Of a stretch of DNA of 64,000 nt, positions 10,716 through 22,158 are shown one piece after another. The position numbers were made by a program, and so were the translations under genes. This stretch comes from Hermatobates lingyangjiaoensis. Lineage: Eukaryota > Arthropoda > Insecta > Hemiptera > Hermatobatidae. Below the pieces are notes generated by a model. That model was not told where the DNA came from and searched no databases. It saw only the letters and a program-made list of their open reading frames with translations. Positions within the stretch are counted from its first letter, which is position 1; every line of letters starts with the position of its first letter. The stretch is from assembly GCA_026182355.1 (NCBI GenBank), contig JAPFBL010000034.1, positions 2,984,501 through 3,048,500 on the forward strand, read 5' to 3'.

Positions 10716-11715
10716 GAGTATTAAAGTCGTTTATTTAAAGCTGCCGTTTATTTTAATCATTTATGTTTAAATGAGAATCTCCTGCCAACTTATACTAATA
10801 TTTATATATAGTGTCTATTTAAGAGTATATCGAGTTCTGTATTCTTAAATAGGCACTATCGTGATGCGATTACATTAGGATCTACCTCATTTCGAATAAT
10901 TTAGCAAATATTTATACTGTGAAGTGTAATGTCGTCATTCTTTTCATTCAACTTGGAATATTATAATATGATAAATAAAATAAATCATTTTGCTTTTTAA
11001 TATGAATATGCCTTTCTGATTACAAAAAAAAAACTGTAAAGAAGGGTATAAATGATTGATGATGTGGGTGTTCGTTGGTACTGGTAGGAGGCAGCGGCAC
11101 TTGTAAGAGGAGGATGTGAAATGCCTCAGCCTGATGTATGGCTTATTGCCAGCAAGCTGATTGTGCTCCGTACCTGGGCGCCATCCAGAACCTCTTGTCT
11201 TCCCTTGCCGTCTCAACTCAAAATACATCCATTAACAGTAAACTCTTCAACACTTAATTCTTTTAAAGTTTTTCAATGATTATGTTCAGCACAAACTAAA
11301 CTAATAAATATTGCGAAAACTGGTGATGGTATTGTTCATAAACAATCGATCTTTAAAAACGAAAATGGTATTATTTGGAACTTAAAATGATTTCTAACAT
11401 AATTTTATCGGTGAGCAAACTATTAAATATACATGGTGTGTATTTGCATAATGTTTTTATTCATGTTTAACGTCTTATGAGTTATATATAAACACATATT
11501 GTAACACCATTGTAGTGTAGTGGATCGAAATACAGTTCAGTGGCTATCAAAATTAAATTCATTCAGTGCGTTCTTCATGGTCACTCGTACTGAATTATAA
11601 CATGATTACATCATTATGTATAAATGTTCCGTTTTGGACATGGTTAAAAATACTTGCCATTGTTTAACCAAGAATGATTAGTATTAAAGTAATAATTATT
11701 ACTTTGGTTTCTACA
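10716..11715. other. AT-rich DNA, nothing recognised
   Basis: A short inverted segment (10805-10860: AGTGTCTATTTAAGA and TTCTTAAATAGGCACTA) forms a hairpin. The GC-richer patch at 11080-11215 has a minus-strand open frame of no recognisable family. Confidence 0.4.
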
Positions 11716-11957
11716 TATATATTATCCTTCCACTCGCACTCCTGATCGCACGTACTTCTTCTTCTTCCCTTCTACTCTCTTCCTGATGACGAACTTCAGT
11801 TCGAAATATTGATCCTGTAAGTGTTCTCGTTTCATTTATGTGTTATGTTTTCCATTTATATATCCAAATATATTCTCCTTCTGGTAAAATACAAAATAAA
11901 ACACTTTGTTGATAAGTATATGTTATTTATATATCTGTCCGGTTTGGACCGTTTTAA
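11716..11957 (+). mobile_element. PLE terminus, ATAT type, solo copy
   Basis: A pyrimidine-rich leader ends in a hammerhead-like motif, then CCTGTAAGTGTTCTCG. The copy closes with TGTCCGGTTTGGACCGTTTT at 11936-11955, a terminal block shared with PLE ends at 26.68, 26.91 and 33.83 kb. There is no coding sequence. Confidence 0.6.
11776..11816 (+). ncRNA. Hammerhead-like motif, ATAT type
   Basis: CTGATGA (11783-11789), extra C, hairpin GAAC-TTCA-GTTC (11791-11802), GAA (11803-11805), palindrome ATAT (11806-11809), T as the cleavage base, then GATCC. Stem I pairing is weak: only the two pairs next to the core (TC with GA) form. It may be partly decayed. Confidence 0.6.
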
Positions 11958-12631
11958 TATTTTGATTTGTATATATATTAAAAAACAGCTTTTTAATCTA
12001 TTTGTCAGAGTTATTCTTACAAATCTTGCGGATGACATAAGTAAAACGTGTTTTCTAAAAGCAATTGGAAGTAAAATATAATTTGGTACTGTTTCTGGAG
12101 GTCACAGTAAACCAATAGTTGGTATAATTTCTGCTCTTTTATAGATCAAGTGTTCATATTTTATTCAGACCCGTTATTCTTCATTTAAGAAGGATATCTA
12201 TTCATGCTGTCCGTCGAAAAAGTAAAATCGGTGAAACATGATCTCTATTATGTAAGTCATTCGTTGACTTCTCCATTGTGAATAAACTGCAGTTTAGTAC
12301 AGTGTTGAACATCAAATATGTTAACAACTTTAGAACAGTATGCAATATTTATCGTGTTGAAGATGAAAACTGCTGTGACTAAAATCCTTTGTAAGCATTG
12401 TTATCCGAAGTTTGCTGCTGTATCGCGCTCGTTAATAGGCTCTATTCTATTCTATTAATTATTATTTCTCTATTCTATATTAATTAGAGTATTCAATTAT
12501 TACAATGTAGGCCTCTCAATACAGAATATAGTTCATACTTTTGTAGCTGAAGCCTGAACAGAATTATAAGACGATTTTATTCTATGTATAATACTCTTTA
12601 AATTAGTTGTATTGCAAGAATGAATGAAATT
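11958..12631. other. AT-rich DNA, nothing recognised
   Basis: No feature supported. The two open frames here are AT-rich chance frames on opposite strands. Confidence 0.45.
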
Positions 12632-12691
12632 GTATATATATATAATAAAATAAAAAACGAAGGAAACACACAGAAAGACACAGACATAACT

Positions 12692-12729
12692 CACATCGAT
12701 ATTTCGACAATCGTCGTCATCAGGAGGTG
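12692..12729 (-). ncRNA. Hammerhead-like ribozyme, ATAT type
   Basis: Minus strand: CACCTC (12724-12729), CTGATGA (12717-12723), extra C, hairpin GAC-GATT-GTC (12706-12715), GAA (12703-12705), palindrome ATAT (12699-12702), C as the cleavage base, then GATGTG (12692-12697). CACCTC and GATGTG pair at five of six positions as stem I. All core bases are intact. Confidence 0.72.
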
Positions 12730-13027
12730 CGAAGAGCGAAGAGTCCCGCAGGAAGAAGGTACTGAACTCGGAAACCGCAGCCAGTACCCCACCACTTACC
12801 ACCAAGCGGGGGAAGGGAGGGAAGGAAATGAAGAGCCAAATTAAGACGTAAAAGGAACGAGTAAAAATTATAACTATAAAAAATTATAAAAAAAAAAAAA
12901 AGTAGATAAATCAAATTAAAATTAATAAAAATAATAAATAAAAAGTAAAATAAAAAATAATAAATAAATAAATAAAAAATAATAAATAAATAAATAAATA
13001 AAAAATAATAAATAAATCATAAATAAA

Positions 13028-13376
13028 TTATCGGTTGAGGTTGAGTCCGGGGGAAGAGCGAGCATCAAGTAAGCATATGTATGCCTCCTCTGAAGCTCTT
13101 AGGGTAACTTTATTGTTGGATTCGGGGATCTGTTTCAGGATCTGAACCCTGAAACAGTCATTGAAACTGAGTCCATGCGAGTTCGCATGGATGGCTACAG
13201 GATAGTTCCTGCGTTGACCGACTGAAGCCCTATGACCATTCATACGAAGGCTCAACTTATTAGAAGTTAAGCCAACGTAAAAGGAGTCACACTGAGTGCA
13301 ATCCAGTCGGTAAACACAGTTGCTCGAGGTACAGGAGGAATTGACCTGAACCGGGTAGGAACTATGGTGGAGAGGT

Positions 13377-13378
<2 letters not shown>
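13028..13378 (-). CDS. PLE GIY-YIG endonuclease fragment (5'-truncated copy)
   Basis: Open to its stop but with no native start; the first ~18 residues of the open frame are translated (TA)n. The real part runs from about PLHHSSYPVQV to GLNLNR. It shows SCTSSNCVYRLDCTQCDSFY then VGLTSNKLSLRMNGHR, so VYR and FYVG take the GIY and YIG positions. The catalytic Arg (SLRM), the HANSHG block and the Glu pair in RASEEAYICLL follow. It is about 60% identical to the endonuclease of the intact PLE at 22.6 kb but clearly a different family. The RT domain is absent, so the copy cannot move by itself. The frame has no stops, which points to a fairly young copy. Confidence 0.82.
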
Positions 13379-13414
<36 letters not shown>

Positions 13415-14812
13415 AGGTCGTTTTCTAAGCAAAATGAACTATTTGATTACTAAATTATGAGAAATTTGCTGTTATATGGTGAAATGTGAATTGAAATGGT
13501 TTCGTGAAGTTGAGTGAGTTCGTATATTACCTGGCCAATATCGATTTAGTTTCGAAGAGAAATTACCCGCCAACACAAATGGCTTCCGCCAAAGTTGATA
13601 TGAACAGATAAAAGAACACTTTTCTTTTTACTTACTGTCACCTTATAGTCCATCAAACAAACATAGATGTCAACTATTCATTTATATGTTTTGTTTCTTT
13701 ATTGCTAGATATAATATATTTTGTAAACAGTCAGCATGTAGAACGATATTATATTTCAGTTATGTTTAGCAGCACCTCTTAAATCGATTGAATCAGTCAA
13801 AATGATAAGGAAAGGTCATCGTTATTATCATTGTGATATTAACACACGTCCTGCTAAGCGAAAGGATTATATGCTAAATGAATGCTATGCTATTATTTAG
13901 CATATTTTTTTCAGGCTATTATTCCAATTGCCTGAAAACAATATTCTAGTTATGGTAAATCTCGCACACCTGTATTTGACTTTAGATTTAATATTAAATA
14001 CGCTCGAATGGAAAAGTTATTCAGATGCAAAAGGTGGAATCATGGCTTAAATATAAATACGGTAAGAAATTCAGATTTTAATTCGTTTTCTGTACTATAT
14101 ATTTCTAATAAATAACTAAGCACATTTTAAAATGTCAAATCAACACCGTGATTGATGCGCAGGTATATTAAGGTAAATTGGTTTCATAACTTGGTAAAGG
14201 AATATTTGTATAAGAAAAGACACCGCACATAAAACAGATAAGCGATGTTAAACCTGCTTGCATCTTAATAAATGTCCTTCTGGTGTAATTTTGCCATTTT
14301 TATTATTAATAATTCATGTTATTTTTATTGTATATTACGATTATTAGGAGGTTGTCCAATAGTATCAAAATATGATTAGAAAACATCAAGTCGTAAAACT
14401 TTTCAAAAACAAGACATCAAATTATAAATGTAATATTGTTTGTACAGTAATGTATTCCTCATTACTGCAACAGGAATGTATTATTATATGTATATATTAT
14501 TTACTCGTACATGAATATTGTTACTAGCATTAAGGTTAGTGTGATTTATATAAGAAATAGGGAACACCGTCATACCTCGTAAGATGTTCTTGGAGTAGTT
14601 GCAGCGATTTCGGACGTTGTCCATTTTCGATTTCTCCTTAGGTTAACAAATCCTTATGTTAGTTGAGATTAAAGATGAACAACATCCAAAAGCGCTCGAA
14701 GAACATCTTAGGAGGTATGACGACTTTCCTTCGTGTATACATATAATATAAATTATATATTATATTATTAATTAATATTAATTAATTAATTAATATACAA
14801 TATATTAAATAT
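13379..14812. other. (TA)n run and AT-rich DNA
   Basis: 13379-13406 is a (TA)n run at the PLE truncation point. The rest is unassigned. A pair of inverted segments near 14575 (CGTCATACCTCGTAAGATGT) and 14705 (CATCTTAGGAGGTATGACG) forms a ~150-bp-spaced hairpin that could be another decayed foldback. Confidence 0.45.
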
Positions 14813-14992
14813 ATATATATATATATATAAAGATTTAACATAAAAACGTGAAACAACAATCAATGATCAAACCACAATAAGAAATGGAAAAACAATACTA
14901 AGATCTTTCAAAGATCTTTTTTTGAAAGATCTTAGTCTTGTTTTCCCATTTCTTATTGTGGTTTGATCATATATATATATATATATATATAT
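14813..14992. mobile_element. Short foldback of PLE ends between TA runs, AGATCT family
   Basis: The left arm runs from GATTTAACATAAAAACGTG to AACAATACTAAGATCTTTC. The right arm reads GAAAGATCTTAGTCTTG, then TTTCCCATTTCTTATTGTGG, back to TTTGATCATATA. Both arms lack the hammerhead core: the copies are cut at the palindrome AGATCT and joined there. (TA)n lies on both sides. Confidence 0.7.
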
Positions 14993-15163
14993 ATTAATTA
15001 TTTAATAATTATATTTATTAATATGTAATATTGTTTGACATTATTTAGGTTGTTGTTTGTTTTTCAACGCCTACACATATAAGCCTTTCATCTTTTAGTG
15101 ATGTTCTAGAGGTGGAAAATGTGGCACATTTATTATTTGTTACACATTTTAGTAATGGGTGAG

Positions 15164-15410
15164 CCACATTGATTCTACATTGTGAGTCCTCAATTTTTCC
15201 TAACTCAAGTGTAATTAGAGTAGGGATCTTTCACAAGACCTGACATAGTACAGGCTTGGAACCGACGGTTTTAACGTCCTCTCCGAGAAACGACGTGTTC
15301 ACATTCGTTCACTTCCGTTATGGATAAATTGAGGGCTAGGTGGGTATCAATCTCCGGACCTACTAATTTAGAGAGGAGTAGGCTAACGACTGAGGTAACC
15401 TGGCCCCCCA
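15164..15410 (-). mobile_element. SINE copy
   Basis: Minus strand: GGGGGGCCAGGTTACCTCAG head, GGTCCGGAGATTGATACCC B-box-like region, GTCGTTTCTCGGAGAGGACG body and GAAAAATTGAGGACTCAC tail. Moderately diverged from the copy at 870-1179. The far tail is missing. Confidence 0.78.
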
Positions 15411-18055
15411 GATTATTTAGGTATGAACATGGTTTTAAAACAAGTATAATACATTACTGAGAGGCTCTAGTTATAGCCACTTGGTCTTTATAACTGTTAA
15501 CCACTCTAGTAATAACTACTTTGATATTTAAAAGTTATTCTGTGTCCTTTGTTCTGAATTCTAAACCAAACACTTCAATTTAGCTGCTTAATATAATTTT
15601 TTGTGTTTATTTTTATACGAGAAAAACTCTATTAGATGGAAAATAGTTGAAGTATAAATGATGAAAACAATGTCGTACAAATAGGATAATTATTTGGAAA
15701 AGTAATTTCTACCCAAATTACTATAGTCACTGTTGATTATTTTGTTGTACAGCAATCATGGTGCTCAAGTATACTATGCAAAATTAAGTAGCAATTTATT
15801 TAAATACAGGAATTGTGATTTTTGCAATTTTTCTAATTGCTAATAAATGTAAAGTTTTCAGATTTCCGTTGGGAACATCCAGAGTAGGTGCATATTTTAG
15901 ATTGAATGACCATGAAGTCATTTACATTACAAAGTAACAAAAAAAAAATTACAAAAAAAGAGATGTTTAAGTTATATCTGTTGATTCCCTGACAGGTACA
16001 ATCTAATAGCAAGCTTTACACTATTTATTATGTAGGATTGTAAATAAGAAACACCTGTAATAATTTTATAAGATTAAAATTTTTTCAGCTGTCAATGAAC
16101 TACAAGTATATGTAATCATAGATAATAAAAAGAAAATTATATTGGTTTATTATAGAGAAATTTGTTGCAGCCTTTCTTCTTCTTTGTTATGAGAGATTTA
16201 TACCCATCCTCAATATGTTTGCAGTGTGTTTGTTTTTCTGGGGTTTCAATTTTAATGCTGTTCTAGAGATGGCTTGATTTTTATTTGTCTGACTTGCAGG
16301 TAATGAGAGCTGCATTATTTGAGTCAACATTCAAAGTCCATACTTCTGCTTATTAGAGACGAGGTCTTTAAAGCGTACTTGTCATTGCTAAGCTGGGGGG
16401 GGGGGGGGGCAGATGTAAGTTTATTTAACTTCTTCTCATTGGTCAGATGATTTTCCATAGTTTGCGTGAAACATCTACTGTCATGACCAAGATTCCAACT
16501 TATAATTTCCACTTCTAATTTCAAACACGCTATCAATTGACATCAAATGACCTCTTATTTATAATTAGGTTGTAATTAATATTCAGAAAGCTATCCAATT
16601 TTGAACGACTTATAATTATTATTTTTGGAACTTTGTGTATCAGTACTCTAACTTAATATTGACTACAATCATGCTCAATCATAAAATCATAAATAATATG
16701 ATATCTTGATCTAAGTCGTTATAAAATTAGGTGAGATTCTTGACTGCATAGCCATAAATTATACTATCATTAATAGTGGCATGTAATTAGGTAGGATGAA
16801 GGGGGAAATAGGTTGTGGGGTTGGTAGCCAGATGCCCCATATATTTGGCTTAATTCTGCCAAATGGAATATAGCTGGTTCTCAAGTTATGTTAGCGGGAT
16901 TAAATGATCGATTCGGGCCAGAATAGTCTACATTGGTAGTTCTGAATTGTGAAGGGTTTATTTCCTTGAGTGGACCAAGGTCTGGAGTTATGCGAGAAAG
17001 GACCCTTATTGTCTTGACCCAGGGTAGATAACTTGCAGGTTAATTGCCAAGAGGGGGTGCTCTTGGGTGAAGGCTGATTAATGCTTTCGTTGATACGGGG
17101 GACTCGCTTTACCCTCTTTCCAAATCCCGCCGTTTATTTTACTCCCATTGTTGAACGACCTCCTGAATCTTCCGTCCAAGCCCCACCCCCACCAAAAACC
17201 ATCTAAACTGCTTTCAAACCTTTATCAGAAACTCGATCCCAATTTACAATTCCCACTAAATTGTGAATTTCTAGATGCTTATCCATAAACTCCCCTTACC
17301 AACTCAGTTTGAACCAGGAAAATGTTTCATACTCGCCTCTCAACTTTCCAATTTTCTACGAAAATGAGATTCCCCTTGAACCATCAATTAATTCCAAAAA
17401 AAAAAAAAAAAAAACTGCAGAAACACAAAACAAAAAAAAAAACAACAAGTTACCTCTGAAGTTTCATGACAATTATTGTTTATTTCAGTCATTTATTTTT
17501 CTTTTACAGCTTAAAGTAGCAAATTTACCTTATTTATGAGGCAAGTTTTATCAAACTTTAAATCTAAAAAATAACTGAAGTCCGATTTGTCATGAGAAAG
17601 GGAGAAGAACTGTTAATGTCACTTTGCTTTTCTCAAACAGCAAACTGTCATTTTGAACCTTAAATCCTGAAAATTATTGAAGTTAAGTTTGAAAATTATT
17701 CTTGACTTTTTTTATTTGATTTACCGTTGCTGTGAGATTTCAATTATTTTACTTGACATTCCGCATTCAGTACTAAATATTATTTTAATATATTCACTAT
17801 TTCTTTAAGGACAGTATTTCACAGATTTATCTGTTTTGATTTATATCTTGTGAGTTGTGACAATCAAGTTATTTCAGTAAAGAGAATATTTACACTTTGA
17901 ATAGTATATTCAAAATATTAGTCGAAGAACTTGTTCAAACTGTTACCCACAAATAGTCCACCTCAACCTGCACATTAACTGTTATGACACCCCTACTGTT
18001 CGAAATAAATTGACAGTAACCAAAGATCTTTAACCCGGCTTTGATAAAGATAGGT
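15411..18055. other. AT-rich DNA with a poly-G run
   Basis: A run of 15 G at 16395-16409 is the only such tract in the window. A (A)n patch lies at 17397-17415. Open frames at 16324-16536 and 17309-17539 are low-complexity and unsupported. No exon or repeat family is recognised. Confidence 0.45.
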
Positions 18056-18320
18056 ATCATTTATTTATTATTTTTTTTTTGTATCTCAATATTTTTATTA
18101 ATATTTTTTATCATCTTACATTTGTGTATTATTTTTTTTATAATTATTTAAAAAAAATTATTAATACAACATTATTTTTAATATATCTTTATATAAATTC
18201 TGTTTTCTTCTTCTTTATCCTTCTATAATTCTTTCTTTGATCTCGACTTCTTAGTTCTTTTTTTATTCTTCTACTTCCCGGCAGCACTGCTTTAGCCCTC
18301 ACCTTGAGATTTCTTCAGTT
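18056..18320 (+). repeat. Fragment of a PLE 5' leader
   Basis: The T-rich stretch followed by TTTGATCTCGACTTCTTAG, then GGCAGCACTGCTTTAGCCCT and CACC, matches the leader at 9900-10055 that precedes PLE RT coding sequence. No coding sequence follows here, so it is a solo leader fragment. Confidence 0.6.
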
Positions 18321-21300
18321 AATTTTTTTTTTATTAAAAATTCTATGAAATATTGTGGATAAAAAAATATTCAGATATATATAGATTTAGTAATGACTCT
18401 TTTTTAATAAGTGGTGAAAATTACCATCATTACTAACATGAAGTTTAATGAACTGATATAAAAAGCAGTAAGTCCGATGTCCAATGTCAGTGGCACTGGC
18501 AACTCATTTATGTACGTCACTGACCTGTATTGTGTTTGTTTTGTATTTTTAGGGGTGTGTTCAGGATTATCAATGTGTTGTTTATTTTGTAATGAATAAA
18601 TTTCCGATAATTTCTGAAGGGTTTAAGCACTGTATACAATTTACCTTATTTCAATTCAGTTTATCAGAGTAATGTACGCTGCTTCTTTATTAAGACGGCA
18701 TTGAGTCAAAAAGACATTTTTGATCAGTTTAGATAATTTGAAAGAAATGTGTCCATCATTAGTCATTTCTTTAAGGCTGAAATTGTAGCTGATAATTCTT
18801 GTAAACAATTTAATTTGCAACATTTATAAAAAATGAATGTGATGTTCCTTTTTTTGATGGTTAGTTGTGAATTTACTATTCATTCTCTTTATTTTGTGTT
18901 CAATCTAAATAAACTATTTTAAACTGAATTTAAATTTAATTTATGAGAAAAGAGATTTGTAAGGTGGTGTTTGTGGTTTATGCTGAAAGTTGGTTATTGG
19001 TTGTGAATGGTGGTTACTGTCGCATGTAAGTATAATAGATTTACGAAGGGCTGGAGTGGACGAGAGGCGTCTCCCTTAAAGGTGTGAGGTCGTACTCAGC
19101 CCTCGAGCCCTTCATATTTGGAAGGCTCTGAAATATTAATCAGCTCAGCATAGGTTGGCTCTAGCTCCACTGAAGCCCTTATTATTTATTAAACAGCCAT
19201 CTTCTGTCCTTCTCTTTCAAAGCCCTTTCCAAAACTAACCAAACATCCTCCTATAAACGAACCCTTCGTATTTATGTAATCAAACTTTTAAACAGCCTTT
19301 GTAACTTTGTCCTTTTCCCACTGTCATATAATCTGCCTAGTGTAATGATCCACTCGCATTGTAAATAATCATCCATGATCAAATACAAACTACGTTTCTA
19401 TTTTGCTAAATGCATTATATAATGCATTAGTTCTCAAAATGTTTTATAAATTAAACAGTTCTTTTGAAATGGCATTCAGTTACAGAGAAGAAAATGTATT
19501 TTCCTTTAAATTTTATGTAGGACATACAAAATATTTAATTGGCTCTTTAGGTATGTCATAATTCTGTCTGCCTTTGCTCTTTGAAGAAGAAGTTTGCTCC
19601 TCTAATAAGCTTAAAGAAAGTATTATCTGGAAGTCCCTATACAGAATCAGGAAAGTAAACTTGCTTGCCTACAGTCAAGATGAGTATCAGTTAACCATTG
19701 AACAATAGTTTTTATCGTTGTTCAATGTTACACAGAAAAAGGAAATTCTGTGAGAGTGTGCTTTGAAATCAATAACAACTAAAAATTAAAACGTAAAAAT
19801 GATACAAAGTAGTCAGTTAACAATACATTATCAACTTTGACCAAAAACCTTAAGACACGCGGGACATTTCAGCTAGTAACTTATGTTACTTCTGATTGAT
19901 GACATCTAATCAATCAGATTATTATCAATCTATCAATCACCGGCGAAACAAGCAGGTGATTTTACAATACTCGTATCTGATGGCCAGCTCGTATTGAACT
20001 TCAGTTTGATTTTTAAGAACCCTTTAATTAGCACTTAAACTATTCAAAGGAACACGGACTTTTCAAGACCATAAAGAAAATCTATGCCTGACCGGATGGG
20101 GCTGTTTTTGTGGAATCATCTAAGCCTGAGCAATAAATCGCTTCGACTTTTTGGATGAAAACATCAGGAGACTCGATGTAGTCTTTATATCTAACCCTTG
20201 ACTCAATAAGGGAATATATTCTGGTGTTACAAAATTGAGAGTTTACTGGACTATGGTTCTTAGCACTTGCTGATCCTCAGTCACCTCTAACCACCTCCTC
20301 AGTCAACACACAAAAAAAGCAGTGTTATATATAAACGCAGATAAAGTTCTATAAGTACCTGTTTTACTCTCAGAAATATTTCCTAGATGGAGCTTTTCAG
20401 CTCAAACAATAAAAAATAACTATATCTATTGAGTAGAACACTGATTCCTCAAAAATTCAATAGCTACTATTACACAAAGGCAAATGATATATTTTATTAT
20501 TATTTAACTCAGATTGTATGAGTTTAACTTAAACAATATAAAAAGCCTTACTTTGATTAATTAGTACCCATTAATTATATTTAAGAAAGAGAAAATATGT
20601 TATTAACTAAAGCATGGATAGAGAGCCTGTTATACATTGTATGATTCAGGATTCTGTTTAATGGCCCTATACTAGAGCAGTGCCTCGAACTAGTGACTGG
20701 ATAATTAATTACTTAAGATTAATGGATTATTAGGAAAGTCTTATTTCTGATTGTACTATGAAATGTTCTAATCGCTTTGTGCTGGATTGCATCATAAATC
20801 AGGATTAGCTAGCGATTATCGTCCTGTGTGATAGAAGCTGGTTTTGTACAGATTTGTAGATTTGTTCTTCCCTTTTGTCAGTATAAACATCCGGAGTGAT
20901 TCCATTAGTGCGTGTCATCACCTGTAGAGGATTACATGTGGGATTTGCATGAAGCAAGATTAGGAAAGGAAAGCAGCTAGCATTTTTAGTGGTTGAGATC
21001 CCAGGATAAAAGAGCGCACTGTATGGCTGGGGGTGGAGTTGGGGGTTCACGAAAAGAGGGGTTGTTTGTTTTGGAATTAAGGGTGTGACAGGGGAAGTAA
21101 TCTGTTTTTCAGGAATTGAAGCGTGGCTCTAAACCTGTTCGCAAACACTGTAGTAGGGTCAAACGGGTTCCCATATAGAATCTTTGTTTCTGCTCCCTAA
21201 CTTGATTCAATTCCAAATGATGAACACGACTGACCCCTATCCAATACTTGATTTATTTCAAAAACTTTCATTTTATATTGCACTTTAGCGCTGGTCCCTT

Positions 21301-21948
21301 ACGACAAATGGAGTCTTTTAATGCAAACGGCTTTTGTTTCCAACTTGTCACTGCTTCCTCGTTCTTCTACTTTGAACCGCATTTATAACGGAATGAAGGT
21401 TTTTATTCATTGACCTACGGACAATATTATAATTATGCTACATTCATCTATGAATACTCTCTCGTTAAAGTATTCTTATTGCTGTAATTATCCGTTATTA
21501 AGTAATTTTATTAATTCAACAATTCGTTAAACAAGCATACAATACCCATTCAATATTGCACCATCCCTTAATTAAATTTAATTTAGGTGTGCAGGTCTAA
21601 AAGTTATGATGAAGTGGGGCAGAATAAAAAAAATCCCTGCATAAGCTTATGTTTAGTGATTTATTTTCAGAATATAGGGAAAAATAATTGTTACAACAGT
21701 ATCTTTAGTCATTAAATTGAGTCAGTGCTCAGCTAGGTATTGTGGAACAATAAAGCATATGTAGATCCGATGACAAGAATTCACTACACCAAGAACACGA
21801 ATAAAAATATTTACTGATCATTTATTGCGCACGTATATAGGAGTTGACGGTGGTCTACTTACAATATCACATGATAAATACCATTAAGAAGATCAAAATA
21901 TTTACAGTGGGTCGTAGAATACCATTTCTTTTAATATTTATTCTATGC

Positions 21949-21952
<4 letters not shown>
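18321..21952. other. Unassigned AT-rich DNA
   Basis: A hairpin-like GC patch at 19045-19110 (GGGCTGGAGTGG and CTCGAGCCCTT) and an open minus-strand frame at 20805-21050 are the only visible irregularities. I cannot assign either to a family. Confidence 0.45.
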
Positions 21953-21993
<41 letters not shown>

Positions 21994-22122
21994 TTTAACA
22001 CATAGAAAAGAACACAGAAAGACACTACAGAACTCACTTCGATATTTCGACATCCGTCGTCATCGGGAAGAAGTGCGAAGTACTCGCGTTGAGAAGCAAA
22101 CTACTACTACGTTTTTGAGCTG

Positions 22123-22155
<33 letters not shown>
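21953..22155 (-). mobile_element. PLE terminus, family B, between two TA runs
   Basis: (TA)n at 21953-21990 and 22125-22155 frame a short piece that begins CACTTTAACACATAGAAAAG and carries a hammerhead-like motif on the minus strand. The same piece occurs at 30300-30425. It is non-coding. Confidence 0.68.
22037..22070 (-). ncRNA. Hammerhead-like motif, ATAT type
   Basis: Minus strand: CTTC (22067-22070), CCGATGA (22060-22066; U4 is C), extra C, hairpin GAC-GGAT-GTC (22049-22058), GAA (22046-22048), palindrome ATAT (22042-22045), C, then GAAG (22037-22040). CTTC and GAAG give a perfect 4-bp stem I. The U4-to-C change is present in both copies of this family, so it may be ancestral. Confidence 0.62.

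Positions 22156-22158
<3 letters not shown>

Larger units (their letters stand above)
12632..13378 (-). mobile_element. 5'-truncated PLE, family C
   Basis: From right to left: a (TA)n run at 13379-13406, a GIY-YIG endonuclease coding tail (stop at 13028), an A-rich (ATAA)n 3' UTR at 12880-13027, a segment shared with the end of the foldback at 32.6 kb, a hammerhead-like motif at 12692-12729, and the terminal block GAAACACACAGAAAGACACA beside another (TA)n. This gives the order of parts in the family: ORF, UTR, ribozyme, end. Confidence 0.75.

Noticed and set aside
14575..14720. Another full PLE foldback
   Set aside because: Inverted 19-bp segments exist, but no hammerhead core or terminal block of any PLE family could be found between or beside them.
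20805..21050. 81-codon minus-strand frame as an exon
   Set aside because: No clear acceptor/donor pair and no recognisable domain; left unassigned.
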